A stretch of 64,000 bases of DNA from Jiangella ureilytica (GTDB taxonomy: Bacteria > Actinomycetota > Actinomycetes > Jiangellales > Jiangellaceae): positions 21,394 to 85,393 of the forward strand of contig NZ_SMKL01000022.1 of NCBI RefSeq assembly GCF_004348545.1, read 5' to 3'. Position numbers and translations under genes: made by a program. The notes beneath the pieces were generated by a model. It did no database searches, was not told the origin of the DNA, and worked only from the letters and a program-made list of their open reading frames with translations. The number at the start of each line of letters is the position of its first letter. The first letter of the stretch is position 1. Shown in pieces: positions 63,483-64,000 of the stretch.

Positions 63483-63724
63483 GCTGCGCGGATGAGCTCA
63501 CACCGGGTCTGTCACGCCCCAGTGAGGGCGCACAGTCGGTGAGCGGCCCGGTCACGCGCCCTCGTGTCGCGCATGACCGGGCCATGTCCCGCGCCGGCCG
63601 GGGATCGCCCCAGCCGTGGAGCGGGAGCCTCTGGTGAGGTCGCTGCACGCGCCGCGCACCGAGTCGGCCGTCGAGTCATCCGTCGACCTCACCTCTGGGT
63701 GGTGGAGAGCAGGTCCGCTGGAAC

Positions 63725-63756
63725 GGTGCCTCCGCCTCCGCAGGGACGGAGGCACC
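63725..63756 (-). terminator. 10-bp stem terminator of the partial LPxTG gene
   Basis: GGTGCCTCCG (63725-63734) pairs perfectly with CGGAGGCACC (63747-63756) 15 bp after the stop of the leftward gene at 63771. The interval between the sigma-factor start and this hairpin contains no gene I can support. Confidence 0.75.
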
Positions 63757-63770
63757 GCAGCGGGCTCCGG

Positions 63771-64000
63771 CTAGGAGGTCAGCCCGGACGTACCACCGGA
63801 TCCACCCCACAGCCGGCGGCGATGGGCCGCCGCCAGGACCAGGCCACCGATCAGCAGCGCCATCCCGCCGGTCAGGAACCACCCGGTGATATCAGCACCG
63901 GTGTCCGGCAGGTCGGGCCCCGGCTGCTCGTCCGGCGTGTGATGGTCGGTCTCACAGCCGGCGTTGCCGTCGGCCGCCGGGACACACACCGCCCGGTCAT
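63771..64000 (-). CDS. C-terminal part of an LPxTG cell-wall protein (5' end outside window)
   Basis: About 76 codons are visible, open to the window edge. The sequence runs through a Pro/Asp-rich segment (DHHTPDEQPGPD) into the sorting signal LPDTGAD, a membrane helix (WFLTGGMALLIGGLVLAAA) and a basic HRRRLWGG end. This is a complete sortase A-type wall-sorting signal. A GTG at 63989 could be a start but would give a protein of only 72 residues without signal peptide, so a longer gene extending right is more likely. Two Cys residues lie upstream of the motif. Confidence 0.85.
   Translation of the reverse strand, partial: DRAVCVPAADGNAGCETDHHTPDEQPGPDLPDTGADITGWFLTGGMALLIGGLVLAAAHRRRLWGGSGGTSGLTS

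Overview
The window is very GC-rich, densely coded DNA from an actinomycete (Actinomycetota). The evidence is a WhiB-family protein of the WblA/WhiB4 type, a MarP-type membrane serine protease, actinobacterial xylose isomerase, an AfsR-like BTAD regulator, sortase-type LPxTG surface proteins, many GTG starts and 4-bp ATGA/GTGA gene overlaps. The left part matches the conserved order known from Mycobacterium tuberculosis (about Rv3669 to Rv3682) and Streptomyces: hydrolase, MarP, NUDIX, nth, crp, MBL-fold, RidA, a tiny DUF4177 protein, two ArsA-like ATPases, wblA and a PASTA penicillin-binding protein. The genus cannot be fixed from the window alone.

Layout. 1-5.1 kb: WYL regulator (cut by the window edge) divergent from a PNPOx-fold protein, NhaA antiporter, holin-X-like membrane protein, an alpha/beta hydrolase without its nucleophile, an APH-fold phosphotransferase. 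5.1-10.8 kb: housekeeping block marP-nudL-nth, a 3 x 52-bp repeat, crp, and the MBL/NUDIX/RidA/DUF4177 operon. 10.8-14.9 kb: Lrp-type regulator divergent from a branched-chain 2-oxoacid dehydrogenase operon (E1alpha, E1beta, E2). 14.9-19.6 kb: two paralogous GbsR/MarR regulators, each divergent from a transporter and sharing the same palindrome. 19.6-26.3 kb: PAP2 phosphatase, ArsA-like ATPase pair, PASTA PBP and WblA. 26.3-33.2 kb: lipase-maturation-factor-like protein, MenC, a long intergenic hairpin, a berberine-bridge-type flavoprotein, and a large ATPase regulator with an N-terminal LuxR HTH.

33.2-39.6 kb: pentose block. A LacI regulator, a FAH-fold dehydratase and an IlvD/Edd sugar-acid dehydratase run left; xylose isomerase and a GH5 glycosidase run right; two matching operators flank the shared promoter region. 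39.6-45.4 kb: cupin, PLP decarboxylase, BTAD regulator, epoxide-hydrolase-like enzyme, NIPSNAP protein. 45.6-53.2 kb: amino-sugar operon made of a GntR regulator, an ABC importer, a BadF-type kinase, NanE, a ceramidase-fold amidohydrolase and a SIS protein. 53.2-56.0 kb: class A beta-lactamase lipoprotein divergent from a LysR regulator and a second KTG serine hydrolase.

56.0-61.1 kb: aldo/keto reductase and a signalling cluster with a two-GAF histidine kinase, a receiver-only regulator, a NarL-type regulator and small unknown proteins. 61.2-64.0 kb: a cell-surface segment with a DUF3494 ice-binding-like LPxTG protein carrying a Thr/Glu/Asp repeat stalk, an ECF sigma factor and the 3' end of another LPxTG protein.

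The most unusual features are the intracellular ceramidase-fold enzyme inside an amino-sugar operon, the twin regulator/operator/transporter modules at 15-17 kb, the symmetric pentose promoter at 36.9-37.0 kb, and the two intergenic repeat structures at 7.8 and 28.8 kb.
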